From Zhengitettix transpicula (lineage: Eukaryota; Arthropoda; Insecta; Orthoptera; Tetrigidae): a stretch of DNA of 64,000 bases. Numbering within the stretch: position 1 is the stretch's first letter; every line of letters starts with the position of its first letter. The notes beneath the pieces are model-generated. The model worked only from the letters and a program-made list of their open reading frames with translations, searched no databases and was not told the origin of the DNA. Position numbers and translations under genes: made by a program. The stretch lies in contig CM073591.1 of NCBI GenBank assembly GCA_037074705.1, positions 77,606,532 to 77,670,531 on the forward strand, written 5' to 3'. Positions 11,163-23,156 of the stretch are shown one piece after another.

Positions 11163-14100
11163 CTCTAACTCATTTTAACTGAAATTGGTAACATTTAGGT
11201 ACATTTATCCTTAAACCGAGAAAAAAAATCACATGCTGAATAATTCCTGATATATAACCATTAATTTAATAAATAAGCCGTAATGCAATTCATATGAATA
11301 ATCAACTTGTATAAAATAAACATTTTCATGTATTAAATCAATAAAGTTTTACCTACTTTCTGGGCAACAATTCCTCCTTTTTATACTGTCAGAATTATTT
11401 TCAATTGTTTATACAGTACTATTTTATATGAAGTTATAATACTGATGAGAAGTACCTTAAATAATTCTGGAAATAAAGAGAAAACAAGGATTAGAAATTA
11501 ACTCAAAAACATGAATATAATTTAAAACGGAAGTAAAAATAAAAAAAATGACAGAGAAATGTAATAAATATTTATTTTACAAAACTTTTCCTGGCGTAGT
11601 TATGGAGAAACTAATTCCAGATCAAAGTTCATTTTATACTGGTGGTAATTATTATCCTATGCAACAGATGTTCAAATATGAAAACCGAGAGGAATTCATC
11701 CATTAGAAATTCTGGCTAGTATTGCGTTTGGGTGCTTACATCACAATATTAAATATTATTTATGAAAATTTCTAAGCTAAGTTGTGAACATAACAGTCCA
11801 ATTGAATTTGTTTACAATAAAATATTGAAAATCCCTATGTTTGTGTGCGTCGATTGATTATATAGAAAATACTTCTTACAAATAAACAATCATTCAGGCA
11901 TATTTTTAAAAAATATGGTCTCTGGAAGGATGTTTGTATTTAGAGTCTTCTTGGTCGTGTTTTCCATCGAACAGATAGACGAGAGTAATAGGTTTCGAGC
12001 AGTAAAAAAATATATTCGTTTCCAGAGAAAAATATTAGGAATGAGAGTCTAATTACTTCTTAATTAAACCTACTAAATTCAGTGTGTTTCAGAGCGACTA
12101 ATAAAGTAATAAGTAGACAAAACCAATCAAAGAAAACTACTACATTATATTTAAAAATATTTAATTAAATTATAGCAAATTGTCAAGTTAGCTAAGACTC
12201 CCCCCCATTATTGCACTTCACACATACATGTTTATCCGCCTACACTACATTTGCATAGCGAGCGTTGGTAACACGGACAAGCTTTGATTAAAGCCGATGA
12301 TTTAACGCCTTAGTAAAATTATTCGCTAAATGGAGCTTGATTTATAGGACTTCGTCTCACCACAATAAGCACCCTGAAACTTCCTAACTTAAAGGTCTTC
12401 AGCAACGAAAGTCCTCAATTCACGCATTTAGCTTAAGAGTAATGATAAAAAGCCTGTTGGTGTCTTCAGAACTAATCTGCATAATTGGTTCTCGTCATTC
12501 AGGCAAATACTCTCGCTTTGCATCCTGAATTCAACAGTGGCAGCCTGCAGTTATCAGAAATTATTGGATTACAGCGAAATTAACTTAATGAAAGTATTTA
12601 ATTTCCGTGTGTCCTACTCAAAAATGTTTTAACAACATTAAAGTCGAGATAAAATAACGCTATTGACGTCTGTAATTGGAAATAAAGTTTTCAGGTAGAC
12701 GAAATTGGAATTTTCAGGCGTAACAGTAGATATAACGCAATATAGGATTTCATTAATGGAATTAAAACAGTTTTGAAGGAGAAAAAACTCGTAAAAGCAG
12801 ACAAGGAATTCGAAAGAAATTAACAGCGCTCCGCACAGAATTTTTTTATCTCAAATTTATCCTAATAACGTCCAAAAAAACCTTCAGAAGTCTAAGATTG
12901 ATTTAAATACACTAATTATATTGATTATAATGCCATGTAAAATATATAAAATTCATATTTGATATATTTAATCTATTAGACATCGTTTGAGGAAATACAC
13001 TTATTGGATGCTAAATTAATAACAATTATAAGTTTACATAAACATAAATAAAAATCGGAAACATAAATTTCCTTGTCCAATATAACTAAAAGTACCATAT
13101 AGTAGCAATAATAAACATAAAAATTATTTAACGTTACTTAGGGTATAATATAATATTTTCATTATTCAAACAAATTCAATACGTAGTAGGTAAAAAATAA
13201 ATATTTAGACAATTAACTATCATAAAATATGGAACTACACATCACACAGGAATAAATACAAAAGTTATACTTTTATCTCCATATCGTTAGTTTTTTAATT
13301 TATGAATTTACTTTTTTTTAAGTGACCAATAGAATTTCTTATTAATAGAGCATAAAAATTATAAACACGACGTATACTGATTGATTGCTTCTCTGTGGAA
13401 TTTAAAACATATAATTCAATAAGTTTCAGATATGATTGGAAAGCTAGTGTATTCGGTGAATGACTATTACCTGGCTGCGGTAACAGTTTAAGTCTAATTT
13501 ACGAAATTAATAACAATATAAGTTAAAAGATATCCGACTGATTAGTTAGATTAGAAGAATGGCCCAAGATGCACCGATCATTAACCCGATCAGGGTAAGA
13601 GTTGCTAAACATTACCATTTGGTCAAGAAAAGATATAATATTTCAATTTTTGCAGGGTAGAGAAAAGGACCTGGTGTGAGGGTAGTTTTGAAAATGTGAA
13701 GCCGGAAATACAGGAGCTATTTAAAGGAATTGTGGTCCATGATTTGTTAAGAATATGGACGAGGATGATGAGATGAGAGCGATGTTTCTTGGTGAGAATT
13801 TTGGAGGAACGAAAGTTTTTGGCGCTCGTACTCCCTGTAAATGTGCCTGTAAACTCTGTGAATGAGTTCCAAATACAGTTGGGTCCATGACTTCGGGGCG
13901 TCCCGAAGGGCGGTGAATTTGCAATCAGTCGGCACGCGACGGACTAACCTGGAGGGATTAAACGCGACAGGAAGCCAATTAAGGAATTCAAAGTTTGGTA
14001 CCTGAGTGACTCCATTTATTTTATCTAACCAATTGCTTTAGACTGTTTATCTCATTTTTCTTCACAGAACCTCGTATTTTGTTTTATTCGAAGACTCAAA

Positions 14101-14247
14101 GTATATTTGGATTCCAATTGTGTTTTAACTTTTTGTAACTAATTTTCTCTTCAGAGTAATTGTACTTTGTCAAACTAATCATAAGGTAATTAACTTCTAT
14201 AATCATGATCCTAGTAGAGATCATAATAAGATGTTATACTATTTAAT
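11163..14247. other. No gene recognised; one open frame of note
   Basis: Mostly AT-rich. A minus-strand frame at 13747-14037 is open for 97 codons without needing an ATG (it contains N-W-L-D-K-I-N-G-V and R-V-Y-R-H-I-Y-R-E-Y) and is richer in GC than its flanks. It matches no family I can name and may be chance. Nothing else is supportable. Confidence 0.4.
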
Positions 14248-14650
14248 ATTGTAAAACGTACGAGTGAGTAATGAAACGTGGATCCATAACAACACTACAA
14301 AGATAAAAATACAATAAAAAATGGAGAAAAGCTGGTGAAAGTTCAGCGAAAAAGGTGTTGGCCACTGTCTATAGGAATTTTCAGGGTATAATATTCATAG
14401 ATTTATTGCAAAGGGCACCATAACGGGTATCTATTATGCTGCTCTGTTGGATCGTTTTAACCGTGTGCTGATTGAGAAACGACCAAGGTTGGGGCGCAAG
14501 ATGGCGAAAATGTCCAGTTGGGATTCGAATGAGTTTCTCATTCACCCTATTCACCAGCACCAAGTGACTTCTTTTTGTTCCCGAACTTGAAAATATGGCT
14601 TGGCGGGAAATTTTTTATCAAAACTTCTCGGGTAGTGAACTGGACCCGAC
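14248..14650 (+). pseudogene. Degenerate mariner transposase fragment
   Basis: Reading across several frames gives recognisable mariner pieces in order: N-E-T-W-I-H (the DETWIH motif with its catalytic D changed to N), a stretch G-I-I-F-I-D-L-L, Y-Y-A-A-L-L-D-R, I-E-K-R-P, then P-Y-S-P-A-P-S-D-F-F-L-F-P-N-L-K and W-L-G-G-K. The segment with the second catalytic aspartate is deleted, as are two residues of the usual YSPDLAPSD motif; the third aspartate (PSD) remains. In-frame stops and frameshifts are present. The motifs are closer to the irritans/mori side of mariner than those of the 4211 element, so this is an older, separate insertion. TIRs were not found. Confidence 0.8.
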
Positions 14651-15319
14651 TAATTTTCACCTTGGTTTGTAACCGACTACCTCAATTATTTTCTTTGCTC
14701 CTCCAGATGTTTAAAATTTATCACACTTCCGTAACTCAAATTCATTCAGTCTAACAATCTCCGCCATCACTGGAAACTGTCGGGCACTCTCTTAACGAAT
14801 TTTGTAAATAATTTGCTATTGTCCGCTCTTCATTCGGACCAAAGGAAACACAGGCAGCCCTTTTTCAAGTCTCCATTCCCAAACATCTAACGCTTTGCCT
14901 TCATAATAACTCTGTGTTTACACTATCATTCATTACAAACTCCTCTGAGTAGTATTGGACTGTTTATGAAATTTAGTAGTAATAAAACCGACAACACAGT
15001 CTCCAGTTTGTTCAGTTTCAATTTTTTAAAAAATATGAATTTTTAAGGTATATGTATTGTAGTAATCACTCATGAATGAAATTTAAATAAAAACAAAGTT
15101 ATAATATGCAACACGTTGAGATGCCAATTTTTAGTAATTTTAATATTAAAATGATATGATACTTTAATAATAATCACGATTTTAAAATATACAATCAAAT
15201 TAATTTATTAACGCATAAGAAATTAAATTTAAAAAATTATCAAATAAATTTACAGCAGTTATTAAGAAATCAACTTTCATTTTTTACATTATTAACTAAT
15301 ATTTTACAGTAAAAAATTT

Positions 15320-16113
15320 ACTCTTCTCAGGGTCGTTTACTGGGCCTTTAATAAACGAAATATTTGATAACAATTAAATTTTTATGAAGCTTTTATGGAC
15401 TTACTTCATGAATGTATTATTTACAATGCAAACAAAAAACATAAAATATTAACTTTAAATTCTGAACGACATTCTAAATCTGAAATCTGACGATATTACC
15501 TTTGCCTACGAGTTTACAAATATGAATTCAGTGAAATTTTAACTTACGGTCTCTAGTAATCAGGTAAATTTGGCTCGTTCATATACTTACACACTCATTG
15601 CACTTTATAATAGGCCATTTTTAACACTGACTCTAATTAACACTCTGAATTTGCCAAAAGTTGGTTCTCTGTTCGTTAAGGAAATATTATTCACTCGTTT
15701 CGATAATTATTAGTCGCTGGATGCAATTGCCTGGTCTCCCAAAATCGAAGACAATGGTCAAATTTGAGAATAGAATAAATTAGTCTCTGCACTCAAAATG
15801 TTTATCGTTGAATATTTAGATATTTATCTTGCAGACTGCAACTTGTAACAAAAACTGTTCTAACTTTTCTAGCTGTTCTACTACATGTATCTGAACGCTT
15901 TATGGATATTTTACTTTTCGTCCGTCCACAGCAATCTTTCCACGACGACTGGTGTACACACCGCGTCTAGCAAACCAACAGCTTACTATACCCCCAAACA
16001 TGTGGCATTATTTCCCATTTTTGTGTGCAACTTGTGTGGTTTCTGCCGCTAACAATTCGAGTCCAAATTTTTGTTTATTAATTAATGATTTCCTTTTAAT
16101 TACCACAGTATAA
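15320..16113 (+). mobile_element. (TA)n-associated TIR element, decayed copy E
   Basis: Shows the family blocks in the same order and spacing as copies B, C and D: TCTCAGGGTC then ACTGGGCC near 15327, AATCTGACGATA near 15485, AACTTACGG near 15541, and a degenerate right end (CCGCTAACAATTC then TTAATTAATGATTTCC) near 16045-16110. The left end was not located and there is no adjacent TA tract, so this is probably an old copy. Confidence 0.45.
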
Positions 16114-16911
16114 TTAACAACTGTAAAAATATTTCATGTACTATATAATCAACGTTCTTACATTATCTCAAATGCCCATAATGATAATGACGTGAATCGA
16201 AAGCTATAAAATTGAAGTTATAAATAAATTTGGGGACTGTGTAAAAGGTTTTATTACTATTAAATATCATGAAGTAACTCTTCATTATGAAGTAGATGTA
16301 GTATACTGAAGGGTGACGTTAAAAAATATAAAGAGTGAAAAGTTCAACCATTAGCTGTTGTACAAGATGTGAATACGTGGTTATGATTATTTCGTATTTC
16401 TCCATTGTGTTATATTTGAAACGAAATATGAGCTTGGACGCACATGGCAAACTCATTCAATTTTGTTATGAGAACTTTAAAAAAACGGTACAATACACCT
16501 CGGTAATAGGTTTATAAATCCATTATCCTCCTTGTACTCGAATATGCTACAGTTTTTTCGGACCCGTATAGGAACGTTCTTAAAGGATATAGAAAAAGTA
16601 CAGATAAAAGGTTCGTAACGCACAAAACGTGTCCCTGGAAATGAACGCGAGTAAGTTGGGGATGTGAAACACTACAAACGAGGGGTAGGAATTCTAGTCT
16701 TTCTGCGAAGGTCTAAGCTTATTCGGGACAAACTTCTTTGATAGGTGTCAATGGACGTATAAAAGGTTCGAACTAAGTCGGTAGGGATTTGAAATAAAAT
16801 CGCGAATCCAGAAAACAGTTTTAGGTAAGTTTTCTTTCGTAAACAGAACGGTATTCGATTGGAATAAATTATCTGCAACATATTCCTCTTACTGGAAAAG
16901 ACCACAACCGT
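16114..16911. other. No gene recognised
   Basis: No domain or RNA feature is supportable. The proximity of mariner-derived sequence at 16912 suggests some of this could be decayed transposon sequence, but I cannot show it. Confidence 0.4.
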
Positions 16912-16978
16912 AACTGGGTTCTATTGTGCTGCTCTGTTGTATCGTTTGAAACGTGTGCTGATTGAGAAACGACCAAGA
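16912..16978 (+). pseudogene. Short mariner transposase fragment
   Basis: A stretch of about 65 bp closely similar to 14428-14484: C-A-A-L-L-Y-R-L-K-R-V-L-I-E-K-R-P. This is the region just before the second catalytic aspartate in mariner transposases. Sequence on both sides no longer aligns, so it is a relic of the same subfamily. Confidence 0.7.
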
Positions 16979-17314
16979 GCTAATATCAACAAGTGGAGAA
17001 AATGGTGAAACTGTATGAGAAGGATCGAGGACTTACCAATTATTTATGTTGGACAGAAATTAGGTCTAAGTTTATTTCCTCTGTACAGAATTATTTTAGG
17101 CATAGTGTTTATCTTGACACTGCATACCAACGTACTATGGTCAATTTAAAGTTTCATAAATCAATTCATTCATACATTTATTACATTAATGACGTCTCCG
17201 TCTTGAGATGATTACAATTAAGTATATGTGCCACTATGACATGTACTAGTAATACCGCTGGTATCAGTTTACTACATTACTAGAGAAACATGTTATGTAT
17301 AGTGTGGTACTTAC

Positions 17315-17404
17315 GTTAGCTAAAACTTGATCCCTGTATTGTCTGAAACGATTCCGTGCCGGAAACGCGTTATCAGTACGGGGGTCATTATCTTCGCTGA
17401 TACA
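17315..17404 (-). CDS. Candidate internal exon, unknown gene
   Basis: On the minus strand a 90-bp stretch is open (C-I-S-E-D-N-D-P-R-T-D-N-A-F-P-A-R-N) and ends in AAC followed by a consensus GTAAGT donor (17309-17314). The upstream AG has a purine-rich, poor tract, so the 5' limit is uncertain. Upstream on the same strand, 17490-17620 is also open and protein-like but runs into a GA microsatellite. No family is recognised. Local GC content exceeds that of the flanks. Confidence 0.25.
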
Positions 17405-17454
17405 CTACTTTTCCATTTCTAATTGTTTCTCAGTCTCGTGCTAGGCTTCTCTTA

Positions 17455-17490
<36 letters not shown>
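17455..17490. repeat. (CT)n microsatellite
   Basis: An almost pure CT tract. Confidence 0.9.
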
Positions 17491-17491
<1 letters not shown>

Positions 17492-17637
17492 TCGTGTAAC
17501 TTATTCCTCTGCACAATCTGCATGTAGGTGGATATCATGTTGAAGGGTCCTGCAACATTAATCCGCTGGATATCCTTCTGATGGTAAATGTCGCTCTTGA
17601 AATTAATTCCAAGCGACAAACAGTAAGATAAGGGCAA

Positions 17638-19028
17638 GTTGGCCTCTTTTCGTTTAATCCTAAAGAAGCATTTGTGTAAGAAATATTATGTTGCATGCAT
17701 ATCTATATTTTGTTTCTTATCTTAATTTTTTACTCAGACATATGTTGCTACGACTTAACGTTCTCAAAAACTTTGAATATCACGGAAAATCGGCATACTC
17801 GAGGTAAATAAATCTGTAAAGAAGACTTCAGACAACTTTACCACTCGAAATTTTTTTTATCTTGGATTGAATTAAAGATATCGAGTGCCTGTAACAATTT
17901 GGATGAAAAAAGAGATGAATCTACTTTATTATATTATTTTACACAACAATTATATTTTTTATGTATCAATATCGTGTCTTGAAATAACTTGTTTTTTTTA
18001 TTGTTCTTGAATTGGGTTCTTAAATTTATGTTAAAACTTAACATCTTCATAAAAATTTGAACAAAGAATAATAATCTAAAATAGTATTGCTGTTCTAGAA
18101 ATAACCGTTCCGGAATGTCAATTACATTTTGAAAGAAAGCTGAGGACTTGGTACTACGTCCTAGAGATTACTGTCTTTTCACGTAGTTAATGGTGCCTCT
18201 ATTCACCGGAGACGACGAAGGCATTCAGTTACTGCCAACTCTTTAGTTCGTTTAATGAGTCTTAGTTGATGCAATATATTATGCTTAAATACGGATAATG
18301 GAAATTTCATAAAGAAAATAAAGCAAACAACAAAGTGCACATATTCCATTGTTAGTTGTGAACGATCTCTAATTATCTGTCAAAAAAATCTGATTGAAGC
18401 ATTAATATCTTCATATTTATTCTAATAACAGTCCTTGCCGTTATATTATGAGATTGTACAAAATTATGAGAGATACGAAATCGGACGGATAAAGTACTTT
18501 TATAACATAATCAATATGAGCACTGTGATATTAATACTTCATTAAATATTTAATATTCAAATATGTTTCTTAACACAACTATATATTACTTGAGAATTTT
18601 GTTAAAGACATTTATTTTCAAGATCAATTTTGAGCCTTACTTTCCAGTTACAACGGTAAAAACAAGAATTAAGTGTGTTTTAGTTTTAATCTTTGTAATT
18701 GGAAATACTGGAAAACATACTTAATTTTTGCTTCTTCTCTGTTTATTTATAATATATGCTATATGAAATATTTAATTTTCTTCTTTGTTTAAGTTAACTT
18801 TGAATTAAAAATATTGATTAAAAAGCTGATTAATCCAAAGTAATAAGTGAAATTATGTAAGGAAAATTAAATTAAATGTGCACTCATTATCATAAATTTA
18901 TTTTCAAAATAAACTTAGTTAATTATTCAAATGTATAATATAATAACAAAAGAATTGCTTTCAATCCAAGCATAGCTTTTAAGGGTAATGTAACTGAATT
19001 AAAGAATTAGGATAGAAAAAATTTGAAT
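17638..19028. other. No gene recognised
   Basis: AT-rich. No supportable coding, RNA or repeat feature seen. Confidence 0.5.
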
Positions 19029-19094
19029 GGATCGGGGATCGAACCTAGGACCCTCCTTTTACGCGTTGCTCTTACCATCTGAGCTATCATGGCA
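19029..19094 (-). repeat. tRNA-derived SINE head or tRNA pseudogene
   Basis: On the minus strand GCCATGATAGCTCAGATGG gives a good RNA polymerase III A box and GGTTCGATCCCC a good B box, with normal spacing. The D stem (GCTC/GAGC) forms. The T stem is mismatched, and there is no 3' sequence complementary to the presumed acceptor strand GCCATGA, so a functional tRNA is unlikely. A tRNA-derived SINE reading leftward fits better; its body and tail could not be delimited. Confidence 0.6.
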
Positions 19095-19284
19095 GACTTC
19101 CTGTCAGGCGTGAGATAATATTACAGGCTGACAGAAGAATAAAGCTAAGACCACACTGATTTGGAAAAATATACCTGACATTTAGGGCTTAATTTCAATC
19201 AGAACTAAAGAGGGAGTTATTTAATTAATTTGAATTTAGATCACTTAAAATACATTGTTTTATAAAATAAAATAAGTAATTTAT

Positions 19285-19867
19285 CCAATTTTTTAATAGT
19301 CCTCATATAACTTTGCACATATGTGCGAGTAACACAAATTTATATAGAAGTAGCTGGGTTCTCAAAATTAAATTCAGCGACTTCCATAACTACGGGATTG
19401 ACTATAATTTTGGTAGTTTTTTGCGTTTTTTTGTAACGACCCTCCTCCACAATCCCAAAAGGTGTTTTCCTCCCACGCCGAAATCGGGTCATACCCCCAC
19501 GAAATTTAGTCAAATTTGCTCCATGAGTGTAGATTTGTATGCGAACATACAAACCTACTATCTATTTTATTTAATTAGAAGATTAGATTAAAACATTAAA
19601 CAGCTTCAGACTCACAGAATCACTATGCAAAATGTAGAAGACCAATTTATATTAACTGGCATACACATTTTCTTGAAATTCCATTTTTTCTTGTACACAC
19701 GTTGTCATGCCTTATTTTTTATCCATGATCAGAGCTCTCCAGCCATTAACTTACGACTTTCGTTTAAAAAAATTGTGAGACCCAGAAGCTCATTAATGTT
19801 TTAATTGTTAAAATTATTGTTAATGGCGCATTTGTGCAAAGTTATTTGAGGACTATTAAAAAATTGG
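19285..19867. mobile_element. Inverted-repeat (MITE-like) element, 583 bp
   Basis: The left arm 19285-19327 (CCAATTTTTTAATAGTCCTC, then ATATAACTTTGCACA) is repeated in inverted orientation at 19827-19867 with only a few differences over about 41 bases. Between them lies a unit related to those at 10018-10470 and 28108-28334, including TAGCTGGGTTCTC at 19350. No transposase is present. No clear target duplication was seen, so the superfamily is unknown. Confidence 0.6.
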
Positions 19868-21167
19868 CTAAATTACTTTAACTAAATAGTAGATGAGAAA
19901 CCACAGAACATAAATCAAACGTAAGTTTCGCAAAGCAGCCATTTTTCTATAAAACTATAAGTGTTAATATCGTAAAATGACTTCGTAGGAATTATGATAG
20001 TACAAGAAAATGGCTGACTGGCAATGAAAGTCATCATCCTAATGGTCTAAGACGGTGACCTTTTAGTAGGCGTGGCTCGAACATAAAGTAAACTGCAGGA
20101 AGGATGAAGATTCGAGAAAAACGTTTCTGCGATGTATACATTCAGTTGGAATGTGGGTTCAAGTAGCAATATACATTATTTCAATCATACGATGCAGTTT
20201 ACCGGCGGAGTTTTAAATCGGCAAAGGGATCGACAAAGGGTCTGCCTGTACGATGACGAGCTTTGTTCCGCTGGGGGCTAAATTGGACAGCTCACTGGAT
20301 TTTTTGACATCTATGGACAATGTTCATTGGCATTACGGCGTGAATGCCTCCAAGAGGAATACCAGCCAATCTGTGCCACATGTATGTAGCTCAATGCGTG
20401 CGTGAATACAGAACGTATCACTGTCCTGTTACAATGGCTTATACGCATGACAAATCTAAATAAACATGATATAGCGGACCTACCTACTTGCAAAAAAAAT
20501 ATAAAAGTTTGTATTCAGATCTGTTACTGTAAACATTTACGTTTTTATGTAGAGGAATGGTTGACATATTTTTTTTCCCATCGGGTTGAAAATGCCTTAC
20601 AATAAATTACAAATAAGTATGAGCTACGGTGAAACTGTTTTATGAAATTTTCAAACTTACACAGAGAATTTTAGTGAGAGGAAGGGGGGGGGGATGATTA
20701 AATTTTATGTTGTAGATGAAAGAGAAATTTCTTATGTATCTGTGTCTGTTTCGTGTTTGTCTACTACTGTTTTTCTGTTATTTGATTTTCATTGGTTTTA
20801 TACTTTTTATTTCTAATTTTAACTTGGGTACCAACTCGTGAAATATAATAATTTCTTAAACTTATGTGATCAATAATGTTCATACTTCATTTAATTTTGC
20901 AGATAGTTACTTCATACAGTAAAGTATGTTTATACTTTATACTTATTGTGAATATTATTTTGATTAGATATATAAAAAAATTTAATGGTATTTAAATTCA
21001 AAATACATTTTCTGACTTACTGATGTTAACACCAATATTTTGAGGTACTATCGTAAAGATTAAAACGGCCAACAGATGCAATTGTGAATTTGAGGATATT
21101 TGGGTTTGGAGCCAAGGAAACTCAAGTTATTGTAGAACGTTTACGTGAATATTGATTTTCTGTTTAG
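19868..21167. other. No gene recognised
   Basis: 20010-20400 has more balanced base composition, but its open frames are short and match nothing I know. A run of nine G lies near 20685. Confidence 0.45.
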
Positions 21168-21333
21168 TGCACTCAAATTCATGCCTGTGCAATGGCAAAA
21201 AATTAATACATCGTTAAGATACCACGCGACAGAGCTCCAAAACCCTTACTGGATCCGTGAAAGGATATTTCCAGGATTGGAAAAGCCTGCAGAAACTGGA
21301 TCTCCGTTCGATTTCATGCATATACAGTTTCTG
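21168..21333 (+). CDS. Candidate internal exon, unknown gene
   Basis: A 166-bp open stretch preceded by a good acceptor (TTTTCTGTTTAG) and followed by a GTAAAG donor. The frame begins with one base finishing a codon, then A-L-K-F-M-P-V-Q-W-Q-K, and later Y-W-I-R-E-R-I-F-P-G-L-E-K-P and F-D-F-M-H-I-Q-F-L, ending on a complete codon. Codon choice looks protein-like and GC is above the flanks. It joins in phase with the candidate at 22240-22351. I recognise no domain. A candidate exon on the opposite strand (21806-21905) lies in the would-be intron. Confidence 0.4.
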
Positions 21334-21805
21334 GTAAAGTCATAATTTACGGTGCCAATAAACCAATTATATTTACACAATTTTTCATCTATACTGTAAT
21401 ATATAGTATAGTTTGAAATAGAGATAAATAGAACTTTCGAGGTCGTGATGGAAAGGACTTGATTTACCCGACGATTTAGGGTTCGGATTTTTTAAAGGTA
21501 AATGAAATGGTTACCGATTTAAAACAGAATCTTTCAAGGTGTTCAATATGGAATGAGATTTTGTGAAAGAGGGAAACATCAGTCGAATTCGAGCTGAATT
21601 TGATGGCGAATGATCCCCAGATCAAATAAGAAGACTGTACGAAGAAAGCCTAACGTCACCAAATCCCAGTGGAAGAAAGGGCCGAAGATGCCATGCTCAC
21701 AAATGGTTTTAAAGAACAGTGTAGAATAGAATTCGCGAATGAAACTAACTCCATTATAAACCAATGTGAAGATATAAAGTCACTGTACAAGGCTTCTTCA
21801 CTTAC

Positions 21806-21905
21806 GCTTTGAGACTCTCCCGTTCTTGACGACGAAATTGTCCGGATATTGTTGCGACATTTTCCCCTTCGCACTCAAAATATACTTAAAAGCATGTGCC
21901 TTCAT
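21806..21905 (-). CDS. Candidate exon on the minus strand, unknown gene
   Basis: Minus-strand acceptor TTTCTGCAG, 100 bp open (including M-S-Q-Q-Y-P-D-N-F-V-V-K-N-G), then a GTAAGT donor at 21800-21805. An internal ATG with A at -3 could make it a first coding exon. It competes with the plus-strand pair at 21168 and 22240; both may be chance. No family is recognised. Confidence 0.25.
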
Positions 21906-22239
21906 CTGCAGAAATTCCTACATCTGCTTGGAAATTACGTTTTAACCCTTGAAACTACGACCCATACAACCCCAAAACAACAAAGTCAGATAACCGAAAC
22001 CCAAGAACAGTGAACAGGTCCGGAAACAGCTAAGGTTCGAATCAAAATCGTGATAGAGAAAGTCCGGGTTCGGCGCAAAACAGTTAATAGATCATTACCG
22101 TTATTTTTCGGATGAAGATTATACTCTTGGTCACAATACGGAAATTTCGTAAGTTAATTATTATAAAATGAAGCCTACAAAAACAAACCTTGCAGTAGGT
22201 TTTCCAAACATTTGTACATATAATATAATACTATTCAAG

Positions 22240-22351
22240 GCCAGAGTGCGACCACAACTTACTGACGTTGGATTTCGTCATACCTATGACAATATTAGAC
22301 CGGCGCTCACGAACTTCATTGAAGCGTATAATAACATAGATTCAATCTTGT
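22240..22351 (+). CDS. Candidate internal exon, unknown gene
   Basis: A 112-bp open stretch after ACTATTCAAG and before a GTGAGT donor: A-R-V-R-P-Q-L-T-D-V-G-F-R-H-T-Y-D-N, then R-P-A-L-T-N-F-I-E-A-Y. It starts on a complete codon, which is the phase the 21168-21333 candidate would deliver. GC content is raised compared with the flanks. No domain is recognised. The joint product is only an inference from phase and proximity. Confidence 0.35.
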
Positions 22352-22489
22352 GTGAGTGTTGATAAACAATTTATATTAACCAGCAATTGGGCTAGCTTAG
22401 TCCTTGATTTGCAACGGAGGACTTATTGGTCGTGTGACTCGTAATATGACAGAGTTACTATCAAATATTTTATTGGGTGTTTTGATAAT

Positions 22490-22500
22490 ACGTTATCTGT
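22490..22500. repeat. Target-site duplication of S3, left
   Basis: ACGTTATCTGT, repeated exactly at 23063-23073 on the far side of the retroposon. Confidence 0.85.
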
Positions 22501-23062
22501 AATTTTTTTTTTAGGGTAACAGGCTACATGAGGGTGATCCACATTGGGCAACTCCCCTTTAATAGCATATGAAGGGATTAGAAAGGGGGGACGCGGAAGG
22601 GTAGAGGAAGGTAGCCAAGGGTTAATATAGCCCCCGGGCTATACTTTAAGGATCCTACCGGGCATTCGCCTAAAGAAATGCAGGGAAAACCTTAGAAAAA
22701 CCTTCATCGGGTAGGTCGGGCATTGGGTACTTGTCCCTCGCCCTTCCGATAGCGGTAGAGGAGTTTGCTGTGGGGACGCAGCATTCCCTTCTCCGTGCCT
22801 CGACCAGTTTAGGAGGCAGCTGGCCGACTATTCCAATGGGAATAGCGAACAACTTTTACCGTATGCCCAAGGTCTGCGACCCCGGAACATACGCCTCTCA
22901 AAACAGGCCGAAGTGCCTCGGCTTGTGGGAACCTTAGTTCAAAAACGGAGAGGAAAAGGCATACCCAAAGGTAGCCCTTCGTATCTCTCCTAAAAGGTTC
23001 TGCCTGCGAGAGAAAATCCCTCGCAGGTTACCTGCGAGAGAATCCTCTCGCAGGCTTGATTC
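22501..23062 (-). mobile_element. Hairpin-headed SINE-like retroposon, full-length copy S3
   Basis: A complete reverse-oriented copy bounded by an 11-bp target duplication. From right to left (sense direction) it has a short leader GAATCAAG, two tandem hairpins (23031-23054 and 23003-23027, arms CCTGCGAG/CTCGCAGG), the GC-rich body, and a poly(A) tail seen as poly(T) at 22503-22512. This copy defines the element: about 560 bp, poly(A)-tailed, with an 11-bp duplication, which is typical of LINE-mobilised retroposons. Reading frames on both strands persist only because the copies are similar; I do not regard them as genes. Confidence 0.88.
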
Positions 23063-23156
23063 ACGTTATCTGTTAAGGTGCCTGTCGATTTATATGAAAA
23101 CATGTAGCAATTTTTTTGTCAATGAACATACCATTAAAATAGCATTGAAAGCTAAG

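Noticed and set aside
19029..19094. Functional tRNA gene
   Set aside because: A and B boxes are good, but the T stem is mismatched and no acceptor stem can form. A tRNA-derived SINE or pseudogene is preferred.
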